Counted from the stretch's first letter, positions 1 through 10,468 are shown. The stretch is 29,603 nucleotides of DNA from Beroe ovata (GCA_946803715.1 CAMPET010000076.1:201625-231227), one strand, 5' to 3'. Numbers and translations are program-made. Notes: a model not told the origin generated them from the letters alone.

Positions 1-12
1 GTAAAACCACAG

Positions 13-36
13 ACACACACACACACACACACACAC
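13..36. repeat. (AC)12 microsatellite
   Basis: A pure AC dinucleotide tract of 24 bases. Confidence 0.98.
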
Positions 37-130
37 GTAACCATGCTCTGCAAATCAGAGCATTCACCCAACCTGTGAAGAGTTATCAGCAAATTGCATA
101 ATAATATGCTGAATAATGCAGCAACTATTG

Positions 131-172
131 TAGTAGTAGTTGTGTTATTCGTCTACTACTACTACTACTACT
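131..172. repeat. TAG / CTA triplet-repeat foldback
   Basis: TAGTAGTAGT at 131-140 is followed, after a 12-base spacer, by CTACTACTACTACTACTACT at 153-172. The two tracts are reverse complements, so single strands can fold into a short hairpin. Confidence 0.85.
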
Positions 173-707
173 TTGAATAATGTTTAGTATCGCATGCAAT
201 CATGATTTGTTCATGGCTCTAATGAGAGTATGAGGCGAGATGGTGTAATGGTGCTTCTTGTCGCTGAATAATTTATTCTCACTCCATCCCAATGATTGCT
301 CGACCGAACTTCACTACTATATAAGGCGTGAGAGGAAATATCGAAGTGACAGGAACAGCTCGCTTTTTACCAGTTTTAATCGAATTCCTCGCTTCATTTT
401 AGATTAAAAATGCGGGGAAAGTGAAATATTTTATTATACTGACGTATTTCATGCTTGCTATCCCCTTAAATTAACCCCATTATAACCCCTTATGTTAACC
501 CCATTCGTTTCGCTTGCTGTTCGTTGCATTTAGCATATTCTAAGTATTTGTATTGTTTACTGTACTTGAGGGAGGTCATCGGACGTTTTCACTGCGGCTG
601 CTTTGTCTTACTGAATGGAGTTGTGTGTGTCTGCTACTGTGAAAATACAGTGTGACACAGTGTGACAAATATGAACTCTTCCGAAGACTCTCAGTGTACA
701 TAATGTA

Positions 708-787
708 ACGCGCGGCGATGTTTCTTGTTGAAGCACCGCGCGCACTCATATTTTCTACTGCGCGCGCGCATCTAGCCACAGCGCGCA
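708..787. promoter_or_regulatory. Cluster of CGCG-box-like motifs in the CAMTA gene
   Basis: Within about 80 bases there are four CGCG-containing blocks (ACGCGCGG, CCGCGCGC, GCGCGCGCGC, GCGCGC) in otherwise AT-leaning DNA. The CG-1 domain of CAMTAs is known to bind a core of the VCGCGB type. Placement upstream of CAMTA's own exons suggests possible autoregulation, which is inference. A simple CpG or alternating purine-pyrimidine patch is the alternative. Confidence 0.35.
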
Positions 788-956
788 TACATGTGCCATG
801 CTCCCAATCCTTGTGTATAATACCACATTCGGGGTTATCAATTACTCAATTAGGAGATGATCCATCAGCGGTACAGCTCTCTTACAACTCCATTGTTATG
901 CAGCCCAATTAAGAGTACACTCATGATTCTGACTAATTAGTGCATACACGTTTCAG

Positions 957-3900
957 TGTCTCTATGGGTCCTACGTTCACAATGAAGTGGTCCCCAACTT
1001 CCATCGACGATGCTATTGGAAACTGAAGGTACCTACCCTCAATTTATGTGTATTATGTCCCCCCCTGTACCCTTGTATAATTCTCTTTGTCATCGCAAAA
1101 TGTGCATGCAGCTGACTTTGCACTGAGTGAATTACATCATACCATAGTTTTGTTATTGGTTCTGTGTTAACGCTATCAATAGATTATTACCCCCCCTCCG
1201 TGATATTACTCACTATTCTGTAATCTCTCCCACTATGATTTGCATGTTTCTAAGAGTGTGAGTTTGCATGTATTGTCCATACATACACGCGTGCGTGTAA
1301 TGTGTGTAATGTGTGTGTAATGTGTATGTGGGTTAGGACACACACACACACTCAGATACAATACTCAGGTTAGGACTCCTAGCCCAAATTACATCACTCC
1401 ATCTATTATAGACGTAACTGACAGCAATCCCAGACTCCCAAAGTCGTGTTGGTCCATTACCTCTACGTGGCTGACGAGTCACAATCCGGACCGCCCAGCC
1501 TCTCTCACTTCCAACACGCTCTATCCCAGCTACAAAACATATGTAAGTACCTGTGGTACAACTGTAAGTACCTGTATCTCTGTGAGTGCTATGATCGTTC
1601 CTCATTTAACAGTCACTTTTTGTCCCTTGGCGTTATAGCAATTCCATGGGAAGTAAATCGAATATTTGTTCAATAATAATCGTCTCTTCTAATTTCGTAA
1701 TCTCTATAAACTAATTGATCCGTTACCCACTTCTACTGACACACAGGTTAGACTTACTGTTTATCTACTAATTGTACTTCATGAACACTGACATCCTGGT
1801 CGCTAGGTTAGTTCCCGCACATTACGTAGATTAAAGTTGTCCATTCCTAATCGACCTAGGCCTGACACCACTATAACATATCACCAACACCTGACACCAC
1901 TATATTAGCAACACCTGACACCACTCTAACACCACTGCAAAGTGGTGGCTCCACTGTAACACCCCATCCCTACAGTTGATGTCCCCGAAAGTAAGATTCT
2001 GGAGCAGATGAAGACAGGTATGCCGGATATCCAGCTCATATACCCGTTCGGTGTGAACACCGCACCCAACACACCCACCAATAAGATGGACACAGAGGAC
2101 ACCAAGGCATCACAGCTCATGCTCATCCTGAGGAGGCAGAAAAATCAGTTGAAAAACATCAGCGATGAGGTGAGGAAATACCCCATTAATGAGGAATTGA
2201 GAAACTCTTCATGTCCTGAGAAACTATTTGACTTGTTTCATCTCCCGGATTTGTTGTTCAGGATCAGAATGGTCACCAATCCGAAGACAAGGACACTCAA
2301 ACAGAACGAGTTTGTAACGGTTTAGTAACTCCGATCACGTGTACAAGTGTAACGTGCTCTGACGTCACGTGTAACGTGACGTGTTCTGTGCCGTCGACTA
2401 GCAGACACTCCGTTCCCATGGAAACGGATGACAGGCTGGACGATAGTGAGGCAAACTCGGTGCTCGTGAGCAAGCACAACCCTCTACTGAGTAACTCTGG
2501 AAGTGTGGTAGAGGACTTGACGTCCCTCCTCGAGCCTATACACAACGTGAGTAACCGATATACTCTCGGATGACGGCACCTAATTACCCAATCTTATTTC
2601 CTGATTACGTGAACACTGAACAGTAATTGGGTAATTAGGTGCCGTGATTCGTTACTCCAATCCATGAACATGTTTCATGCCCCCCAATTATACACCTACA
2701 CTAGTCAGTGATATGAAAAGTGCGACGCGCGCAGCGTTTAAGCATTTGGTTCACATTTCTCTTCCTAGCCTACACTCAATGACCCATCGTGACTCAGGGC
2801 ATTGAAAATGGCGGCACGGACCATGATAAAATAGACTGTGATATCTTCTCAACAGAATCCGATATTGCGAAATACGATTTATCAAGTCTCAAAGATAAGG
2901 TTTGAAAAGTTGATTGAATCTGATGAAATAAACAAATTCTCATAAATTACACTTCCGTCTTCTTTATATTTTCACTTCCTGCTTGGAGACACAATCACAA
3001 CTACTTGACCAGGACGCAAAACTATTCGAATTGTTTGAAGAGGCTGAGATGGCCTCAAATAGGACATGCCCGACTCCTGACATTCCCCTGCAGCCAATCA
3101 TGTCGCCTGTTTCTGATGGTAAGATCACGTGATCATGATCATAGAAAGGACATAGATAGAATTGCTGAATTGACTGCCAGCTCTCCCTGTAGATATTCCT
3201 GTAACTTACAGCATGGTTGAACTTTCGGCTAGCTTCTGTCCGTTTTCAAACTGTAATGATTCCTGAATGTTTATGCTGAGCAATGAATATTGCTCAAAGC
3301 AAGATTGTCTGTAACTTGAGACTCTGTGAGAAATGTCAAATCGCTGTTTCAACATTTCAGTGCTTTTGTCACGCTTGTATTGACATCTTCTTAAAATCCC
3401 CTCAGAACCAATGTCACAAGAGACTAGTATCCCTGAAGTGGGTCAGAAGAGGAAACACTCCTCGCCTCTCATCCGAGACCAAGTCACTCCCGTGAGCAGT
3501 AGTGGCGCGACCATTACCAAGCAATCTGTTGCAGTTCCCACCAGGCCCGTTGTCAGCCAGCCTGAGTACACCGTGTACAATTCTCAGCCGGCCCTCCCCC
3601 CTAAACCAGCTACTCTCGTCCCTACTCAATCCACTGTCGCGGAGGAGGAGGAAGTGTTGCCAACGGCTGAGTTTAAAGTCCACATCACTGCAGTCAGCCC
3701 TGATTGGTCGTATCTGGCGGGGGGAGAGAAGGTGAGATGAGGAGATTACTGGACCGGAGAGTCATCATTCTGTTCCATTTCTCAGTCTGACTACTCTCAG
3801 TAGTGTCTGACTTTTCCCAGTTTGACTATTCTGTTCTATCTGTTAGTTGAGTGTATCCTAGAGCCATCTTACACCCTCAATCTCACATATCTCCACTTCT

Positions 3901-5336
3901 CAGGTTATACTGGTTGGAGACTGGGAGCAGATGCAGGGCAGATGTTGTGTGCTGTTTGGTAACACCATGGTGCCAGCCCAACACCTCCGGAATGGTGAGC
4001 TGACTACAATATTAAACAGGTGTCACACCACGTGTCCCCAGTCCCCACGTGTTATGGTGATCACCAGGTGTCATGGTGATCGCCAGGTGTTATTGTGGCA
4101 CCGGGTGTCACACTGCTTCTCCGGCAGGTGTCATCCAAGTGATATGTCCCGCCAGTTCACACCCAGGCGTGGTGACAGTTCACATCGTGACAGAGGGTGT
4201 CATTGTCACCACCTCACATGCAAAGTTCACATACCGTGGCGAACACAGCCCTGGACACTGGCTCCAAGTTGTCGACTCCAACTTCAAGTACTCGCTCATC
4301 AACCGTCTCGAGGCTCTCGAATCACAGGTACCGATATCCTTCCATAGACCGGGTTCTTTTTCTATTCCGTGGTTCGAAGGGAAATTGAAAATTCAGCAAT
4401 TGACAATCAACATAAAGCAAGGGAGCAAGTCGCTTACCTGACGTATAACCGTTTAAAGTTATGAAATTGAGACAGGTTCTTTTTTCTATGTATGTGATTC
4501 CTCCATGCAAAAACTCGCGAAAATTAGTGTGGTAGCATTTCCCCCGTTCCCCCTGTTTCCGTATGGCGAGTAACTACGCTCAGGTTCAGATGATGTCATC
4601 AGCTCAGTACACGGGCGACCTCCAGACACGGATGTGTTCCATCACCCTCCCCATACTCCGCAAGCTATCCCGATCAGTGAAACTGCCCCGCCCACCCCGC
4701 GGACTGCGGCTCATCCACCTGGCAGCCGCTGTCGGATACACCCGCCTCGTTCTCCTGCTACTCAAATTTCCCGAGCTTAACGAGTGTGACCCCTGCTCGC
4801 TGGACGATATGGGGAACAACGCGCTGGTGTGGGCGTGCGCAGGGGGCCACACCTCCGCAATATACGTCCTGCTGACGTGCTGCCCCCAGCTAAGGGGGTC
4901 GAGGGATGGGTGGGGCCGGTGTCTCAAGGAGGTGTACAACTCGAGTGTGGTCCATATGAAGGATAATACGGCAGCCAGGACCATTCAGCTGTACTACAGG
5001 ACGTATAAGCAGAAAAAACTGCACGCTGCTGCGACGCGCATTCAGTCCAGGTGGGATGAAATGTCATCTATGTGCATTGTGCAACATCATGACGTGTCAT
5101 CATGCGTTTCCATGACAACAATGCCGTATTTTTCCAGGTTCCGCACGTACAAACAGCAGTGTAACTTCGAGCAGATGCGCCGGGCTGTGGTTATCATACA
5201 GCAGAGTTACAGGGATCACATGAAGACGAAGGAGGTGGCTGCCAAGACGATACAACGGTGCTGGCGCCAAACTGCCGCCACACAGAAACAGCGCCGCCAC
5301 CCGCTCGGAGTAGCGAGTAATGCCCGCTATTACTGA
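957..5336 (+). CDS. CAMTA: CAMTA calmodulin-binding transcription activator (5' partial)
   Basis: CAMTA proteins are nuclear, calmodulin-binding DNA-binding transcription factors. Coding exons: 957-1028, 1434-1542, 1976-2169, 2262-2546, 2798-2899, 3013-3118, 3406-3731, 3904-3994, 4128-4327, 4584-5050 and 5138-5336. They join into one open frame of 716 residues, and every junction has GT/AG and matching phase. Residues 1-36 are the end of the CG-1 DNA-binding domain (NFHRRCYWKL, then VLVHYLYV). Residues ~378-465 are an IPT/TIG domain (EFKVHITAVSPDWSYLAGGEK region to AKFTYR). Residues ~536-612 form about two ankyrin repeats (RLIHLAAAVGYTRLV, NALVWACAGGHTSA). Residues ~626-700 carry four IQ motifs (IQLYYR, IQSRFR, IQQSYR, IQRCWR). 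The domain order is diagnostic of the family. The N-terminal part of CG-1 is not recognisable in 1-956, so the gene starts outside the window. The C-terminus is short, making the protein more compact than the vertebrate members. Family assignment is secure; the exact edges of the low-complexity middle exons are less so. Confidence 0.94.
1858..1950. repeat. Minisatellite in CAMTA intron
   Basis: A degenerate tandem array with core CCTGACACCACTATA and spacer AACA recurs about four times with a period near 20-28 bases, in the intron just before the exon at 1976. It contributes the C/T-rich stretch upstream of that acceptor. Confidence 0.7.
2573..2645. repeat. Perfect 20-bp inverted repeat (MITE-like hairpin)
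   Basis: ACGGCACCTAATTACCCAAT at 2573-2592 is matched exactly by its reverse complement at 2626-2645, with a 33-base spacer. It lies in the CAMTA intron 2547-2797. The arms stop being complementary immediately outside the block. No target-site duplication is evident and no second copy was seen in the window. It could be a solo MITE-type element or a structured intronic hairpin. Confidence 0.85.
3995..4127. repeat. Minisatellite filling a CAMTA intron
   Basis: This short intron between the two TIG-domain exons consists largely of a degenerate repeat around CAGGTGTCATGGTGATCGC, repeated about four times. Some units contain internal GT and AG dinucleotides, so cryptic splicing is conceivable. 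The phase-consistent boundaries are donor 3995 and acceptor ending 4127. Confidence 0.65.
5051..5137 (+). other. 87-nt CAMTA intron that keeps frame if retained
   Basis: A GT donor follows CAG at 5050, and a pyrimidine tract ending TTTTTCCAG precedes 5138. The intron is 87 bases (29 codons) with no in-frame stop, so retention would insert 29 residues inside the second IQ motif. Splicing restores IQSRFRTYKQ, the expected IQ pattern, which is why it is called an intron. Confidence 0.85.
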
Positions 5337-7975
5337 CCCAGCTCTGTCCCATCGATAGGAATATATGGATTATGGAACTATTCATAGTACCAGCTTGATA
5401 TAGATCCTCCCCGAGAGAGAGAGTGTTGGTGTGACAGTCGATACTGCGATGTGCAGCTGTAATTCGCGAGACGATTTGATTGGTTGAACTATCACGCGCG
5501 TACCATGTCACGCGTGTCTCGAAATCCGGGGTTGTAATTGGTTACTCTCGCACGTGCTGACTGCGCGTAGAACTGTGATTGGTTGTCGTGATGCGTGTTG
5601 TCACGTCTGACGTCAAGATTTACTGTGCTTATTAAATTGGTTAGTTAAAGAGAGTTGCTAGAGTATTCAATTGGACTATTTCGAAATTATTACCACTGAA
5701 GCAAAGTATGTTTATATATTTGTGACCTCATAATATATGTACAGTAGTGTGGTTTGTAGCCGTGTAAATAGTAGTAGAAAAAGTTACAGAAAAGTGAATA
5801 TTTAGAACTTTTTTCATAGATGTCTACTGATGTATTTCAGACGACTGCATGAACAATATCAGTTCAAATTCAATTATTATAGAATTTTATTTAGAAACAG
5901 AGCAGATTTGGGCTCGGCCTGCCATAGCTACAATTGATTGCAATTGGAATAGTTAGTTAACTAATTAAATTTAAAATTAGCGTAATCATAATGTATTTCA
6001 TACACACAAAGTAACTTGATATTGTAGCCAGTAACCAGTTGTAACATTTCATCCTGGAAATCTGGCGAGACCCCTAATCCCTATTTATGGTAACACATTG
6101 TTTTTGTGTTAATATTGGAATTTTTCCCTGAAATGGAATTAGAGATGTTTTTGGGGTTGATATCTATATGCGCTGTATTGATTATTTGTGTATTTCGATA
6201 ATGGATATTTAATACGGAGTTAATTTGACATTAATTGCGTTAATTTAATTATCACCTGAGTCCTAGGCTATACTTTTGGACTATATTTGATTGTTCTATT
6301 GGAAGCAAGTTAAATCATAGTATTGGAACCTGTTTACGTCATGTTTTGAAGGAAGAGGGTCACGTTAACCTGAACAGGACATTCTAGACCCATGCAAGTT
6401 TAAGGTTCCAGTTTCCATGGCGATAAACCGTGTATAAAATACGTCAGTGGTATATGTTGAACATAACACAAGATATAAAACCTTCGTGAAAATATTTAAA
6501 CTACGTCATTTTCCTCCACTGGTCATCGTTATGCAGAATGTGTGTGTGCTGGCTGTTCTTTATATTACACTGTAGATAGGTTCGTTTTCCTACTGTGCTT
6601 TTTCAACAATACGCATTACGTCCAGGACTAGTTTTGTGGCTTTACCATGTAGTTCCCGGTCTCCTCAGCCTAGAGGGGGGTAAATGATTATTCCTATGGC
6701 CAGAGAATAGGCTCCCAGTTTCTACTGGCCCCCTTTCATGTCGGGGTGGCTGACAAGAATGAATTTCCCACGTGCGCGCGCGCGATTCCAATATCAATTG
6801 ACTCTTCCTGTGCACGTGCTCTCATTTCATGTTTCTTTGATTCGTTTCGTACGGAAGTAGAAGGGGCGACTGGGAGCATAGTACATCCTCTGGCCATGGA
6901 AACGATGTAACGATAGTTATTCTACCGCTGTAGATTCCTCAGTAGCCTCTTGATTAAATAGCATTAGCAGCATCAACTTTGGGATGCTTTCTTAGCAATG
7001 ATTCCGTATATAAAGCTCAATATTCCCAGATGATTTTTATGCGGATTAGGCTCAGTTGCATTTCATTAGTAATTTTTTGTTAAATTTCATTGTGACCTAG
7101 TTAAAATCAACTTTGTGAATAAGTACTAGTATTTAAGTATTAGAACGTAATGAGCAATTCATTTCGAAATAATGCAATTCATTCAAGCCATTTTCTCTCC
7201 TGCACTATTTAAATTCAGTCATGCTTGCAATTTTCACTGTAAGCCACTCGAGGTGGCTTTAGGAGGCTTTCATTGTGCTTGTCACTGATCATGCTCAAGT
7301 TTTGCATTCACAGTAGGTATTTTGTAAATTTGTTTCGCGATTACAATTTATTTCGAAATTTAGCTTGGAATAATGTTGGAAGAATGCCAGCGTTTTGATG
7401 AATCTCTAGCTGCGCTCTGTGTACAAATGTTATTGCATTTCATCGCGTCCCTTGATTCTTTGAAAATTAATTCTTGAATTTTGAATATGTTTCAATTTTT
7501 TATGCTATGCTATAATGTATAACAACTGATACACAGTCTTTTTCTTGTTCAATATCGATTTAAATTTTTTCGGATTCGAATTTGATGTCATGTGTCTTTA
7601 GGTGTGGCACGAAGACATGCAATAGCTTACATTTACGTTGCAATTGGACATTCTGCATTATCCAAAATTTGCGTTTTTGACATTTCTGTCTTAAAAATGT
7701 TTAAAACAATAGTTTTGTGATTGAATTTTAAATTGAATTATGTACCTATCAGTATCATTTTAATGGGTCAAGTTGACCGTCAAGGAGTGTTGAGCAATTG
7801 CTTCGAATTCAGTTGATGCGATGATCATGGATAATCTGGGTTACCCAGCCACATCATCATTGCCCCACCCCTTCACTTAGAACGTGGGGAGGGGGTGGAG
7901 CCCCAATCTTACACTGACTATACCCCACTACAGCTAAATAGTCCAGCACAACCCACTGAGTAGCTGCATATCATT
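5337..7975. other. CAMTA 3' flank and intergenic spacer to TPPP
   Basis: No exon or long open frame is recognised in these 2.6 kb. The first 300 bases should contain the CAMTA 3' UTR; ATTAAA at 5631-5636 is a possible poly(A) signal. The same stretch carries three ATTGG motifs and a CRE (annotated separately). The remainder is AT-rich. The final 100 bases before the TPPP start contain C-rich and G-rich runs typical of a promoter or 5' UTR, without a clear TATA box. Confidence 0.6.
5479..5615. promoter_or_regulatory. Three inverted CCAAT boxes plus a CRE
   Basis: ATTGG (reverse CCAAT) occurs at 5479-5483, 5537-5541 and 5578-5582, each in a TTGGTT-like context. A perfect CRE, TGACGTCA, lies at 5608-5615, and CACGTG and CACGCG motifs are interspersed. 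This density is promoter-like (NF-Y and CREB/ATF sites are known partners), yet it sits just after the CAMTA stop codon. No gene is evident immediately on either strand, so its target is unknown. Confidence 0.35.
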
Positions 7976-9033
7976 ATGGAGGAAACATTTGCAAACTTCT
8001 CCAAGTTCGGAGACACCAAGTCCACGGGCAAGGAGCTGGACAACAAGAAATTCAGCAAGTTGTGCAAGGAAACAGGGATAATCCAGGGGAAGCTGGTCAC
8101 TTCCACCGACATTGACATTATCTTCTCCAAACATAAACCGTGAGTACGCGTCTTTCCCTTGTACTTGATATGCTATTCCCTGGGTTTAACTTGCCAGGAT
8201 ATCACTTTTTAGCATTGTTTAGAGGTAATTAGGATTGCGTATTTCAACGGTTCAGCTGAACTCATATCCCCCATACACCGTGTGTGCAACTCTTGTACTC
8301 CCAACAGGAAGGGTGGTAGGACAATCACTCTTAAGGAGTTCAACCTAATCCTGGACGAGCTGTGTGTCAAGAGATACCCCAAGAAGTCATCGCTGGACGA
8401 GCAAAAGGCAGCTATCCGAGATTTGATTGCTGGGAAGGGTCCAGGGACATCCGGGACCACGGTAATTTCAGTAGCATTTCAATATTTTCAAATTTTCAAC
8501 GATGCGTATCAGAATTTTGTACAATTTACATTATACATTGTACAATGTACATTTTACATTATACATTGTACAATGTACATTGTACATCAACACAATTGTA
8601 CCAATATGATGGACTGCAGCGGAGTCTCGTATATCCATGATTGCAGAAAGTGAGTAAAGCTGGCCCGACAGACCGTCTAACTGACACGAGCAAGTACACA
8701 GGTTTGTGTTACCTAGGTAACACCGACAGTGAAAGTCAATTTGACATTTTGACATTATCACCACTCAAATCTGACTGATTTAGTGGAAATATCAAGCTTT
8801 CCTTCTCTCCATAAGTAGCATATGCTTAGACTTCACTGCCTGCTCAATATGCGTGTGATAGGTCATGTGTCACTGACATTTTGCTGACAATAACCGTGTC
8901 ATCAGGCAGTCACAAGGAAAGGTTTGGGGCTGACGGTAAAGGGAAGGGGATAGAGGGACGGGAAGATGTGGTATCTGATGACGGGTATGTTGTGGGGTAC
9001 ACCAACAAGGACACCTACGATCAGGCCCACTGA
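7976..9033 (+). CDS. TPPP: Tubulin polymerization-promoting protein (TPPP / p25-alpha)
   Basis: TPPP proteins bind tubulin and bundle or stabilise microtubules in the cytoplasm, and are widespread in ciliated eukaryotes. Coding exons: 7976-8139, 8308-8461, 8647-8701 and 8906-9033, with all junctions GT/AG and in phase. The product is 166 residues, close to the short single-domain family members (TPPP3-like, lacking the extended N-terminus of vertebrate TPPP). The p25-alpha domain fills the protein: an EF-hand-like first half (SKLCKETGII, TDIDIIFSKHKP), then EFNLILDEL and RYPKKS. The conserved C-terminal core is DRLTDTSKYTGSHKERF, then GKGKGIEGR and the GYVVGY...TYD tail. The start was chosen because METHIONINE-EETFANFSKFGD opens the conserved domain. 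Intron 2 holds a palindromic tandem repeat and intron 3 an X-box-like palindrome. Exons 3-4 recur downstream in a duplicated block, leaving this as the only complete copy. Confidence 0.96.
8526..8581. repeat. Two perfect 28-bp palindrome-bearing repeats in TPPP intron 2
   Basis: Two identical 28-base units (8526-8553 and 8554-8581) each contain the perfect palindrome TACATTGTACAATGTA. Further partial TGTACATTGTA units follow. Related TGTACA/TACATTGTA sequence recurs at about 22267-22340 and 29321-29350, suggesting a dispersed short repeat family. Confidence 0.85.
8708..8721. promoter_or_regulatory. X-box-like palindrome in TPPP intron 3
   Basis: GTTACCTAGGTAAC is a perfect 14-base palindrome matching the general RFX X-box layout (GTNRCC, 0-3 bases, RGYAAC), six bases after the exon 3 donor. 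RFX factors drive ciliary genes in animals, and TPPP is microtubule-associated. An identical copy lies at 10710-10723 in the duplicated block. Function is inferred only. Confidence 0.35.
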
Positions 9034-9430
9034 AATGCGGGCCCCGAGCGTGGATATTGCCCGCAGCCTGCCACTCAGGGCCCGTGCAGTTGGACATATG
9101 ACATTACTACTATTAGTAAATAGAATGTTATAGATGTCCGTTAACGTTATACTATGAAATATGTGATGAATTATGAGATTGATTTAAAAAGATTTTTTTT
9201 CATATTTTACTATTACTCAGCAGCCATTTGTCAACTTTTTTAGCTTTGTTCCATTTTCAAATGATGTTAATAACTGAATCTATATGAAATGGATTATCCA
9301 AGGATATCAGATTCTCGCTTTTCCCTGTAAAATTCGAATGATGAGTAATGGCTCATTCATCTCGCATGTTATTCTTTGATAAACTTTGTTCTGTCTTCCA
9401 GATATCGCTATTTGACGAGGTAGTAGATAC

Positions 9431-9557
9431 TGCAGTGACCATGCTACTGCAGTGACCATGCAGTGACGAGCAGTGACTATGCTACTGCAGTGACCATGCA
9501 GTGACGAGCAGTGACTATGCTACTGCAGTGACGGACATCGCCATGCTACTGCAGTGA
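9431..9557. repeat. VNTR of GCAGTGACCATGCAGTGACG type (copy 1)
   Basis: A compound unit of about 38 bases, built from GTGACCATGCAGTGACGAGC and GTGACTATGCTACTGCA, is repeated several times. The corresponding array in the second copy (about 11444-11519) is shorter, so the two copies differ in repeat number as alleles of a VNTR do. Confidence 0.8.
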
Positions 9558-9602
9558 CAACTACGGCTTGACCACAGCTGTAACGTGAAGCTCCGCTCCG
9601 CG

Positions 9603-9616
9603 GTTGCCATGACAAC
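9603..9616. promoter_or_regulatory. X-box-like site downstream of TPPP
   Basis: GTTGCCATGACAAC fits the RFX X-box pattern with a two-base spacer. The equivalent site in the second copy (11564-11577) reads GTTTCCATGACAAC, a change in the left half-site. It lies upstream of the unassigned exon pair. The match is a motif only, with no functional evidence. Confidence 0.3.
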
Positions 9617-10073
9617 ACCAGCTAGAGTGGTACTGTAGCAGTACTACCACGAGTATGGTATGTGGACCATATCATCCAGCTCCCAACCATGCTTGCCTGA
9701 TCACGACTATATGATTAGCAAACATGAATAATATATGTTGCATCTACAGATCAATATCTGACAGTGACAAGAAGACAACAGCAGATTGAGATACCACCAG
9801 AACGCCACAATACCAGTTACTCCTGGCACATGTTGAGCTGATATCCCCTCATCATCCTACCGTACCACCTGAAAGCACATTGGACATTCTTCATGGCTGA
9901 TTTCAGCTGATGACGGACGTCTCGTAAAGGGTTCCTTCTCATGCCTTAGCGTGTAGCGGAGTCTCATGAAACTATGATTTATATCCGTCCAATGTCTTGT
10001 TCAATTCATTCTTGTCACTGCTAAATATAAATCCCTCTATGGTAACACATCAGCTGTACACCCAGTCCACCAG

Positions 10074-10468
10074 ATGCAAGCAGCAGTGCAGATGTTCACT
10101 GAAGATGTGGATGAGGGTGAAGTGACGTCACACGCTCCAAGGTGGGGTGTCAAATATAACTTCTTCTGGATTTGGGTTCACGTTCTAGATTTGGGCTCAT
10201 GTTCTGAATTTGGGTTCATGTTCTAAATTTGGGTTCATGTTCTAAATTTGTGCCCAAGTTCTGAATTTAAAGTAAATTTAAAAGAAAGTAGTAGGTTCAA
10301 AGTTAAACCTCCAAATGATTCACTTCTGATTTTTCTGACAGGATCAAACGATATGGGATCGGGAAACGAGCAGCATCACACTCAACATTTCACATGGAAC
10401 CTGGGCTTCCTATGGGTGTGGTGGAGGATGTTGATCATAGAGATACAAGATCCAGTTTCGATGATAAG
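10074..10468 (+). CDS. Unassigned two-exon coding fragment, copy 1
   Basis: Exons 10074-10141 and 10342-10468 join in phase (CCA AG | G ATC) to give 65 residues beginning MQAAVQMFTEDVDEGEV and ending in an acidic DHRDTRSSFDDK, with a phase-0 donor. I do not recognise a family; the segment is hydrophilic and looks cytoplasmic. Support for real exons comes from the second copy, where both frames are preserved with one conservative and one silent change while adjacent introns carry several indels. It may be the N-terminus of the downstream Kv channel, because the phase-0 end fits the upstream Kv exons. It could instead be a separate gene. ATG 10074 directly follows a possible acceptor (CAG), so the fragment may begin upstream. 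Confidence 0.55.
10175..10265. repeat. ~20-bp minisatellite between the unassigned exons
   Basis: About five tandem units of GGGTTCATGTTCTAAATTT occupy the intron between the two unassigned exons. The second copy of the block (about 12135-12195) carries fewer units with an insertion, another length difference between the copies. Confidence 0.75.

Larger units (their letters stand above)
1..956. other. Upstream intron or flank of CAMTA, no exon seen
   Basis: No coding exon is recognisable here. The preceding CG-1 exon, expected to encode a basic Trp/Lys-rich stretch, is absent, so this is probably intron. It contains a (CA)n tract at 13-36, a TAG/CTA triplet foldback at 131-172 and a cluster of CGCG motifs at about 708-787. 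The longest open frame (718-912, 64 codons) resembles nothing known and is driven by the CGCG-rich stretch. Confidence 0.6.

Noticed and set aside
233-305. tRNA-like start (TGGTGTAATGG resembling an A box)
   Set aside because: There is no B box (GGTTCGANTCC) at the right distance and no cloverleaf pairing, so it is chance similarity.
2008-2325. 105-codon frame continuing past 2169
   Set aside because: Only the part to 2169 is coding. A GTGAGG donor and a strong acceptor ending at 2261 splice to a different frame that stays open to 2546 and matches phase.
3005-3220. 71-codon frame overlapping a CAMTA exon
   Set aside because: It is a different frame from the CAMTA exon 3013-3118, which joins its neighbours in phase and reads DAKLFELFEEAEMAS.
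4563-4583. ATG at 4563 as a separate start for the ankyrin/IQ protein
   Set aside because: The exon begins after GCTCAG at 4584 in phase with the TIG exon, giving the standard CAMTA domain order, so the ATG lies in the intron.
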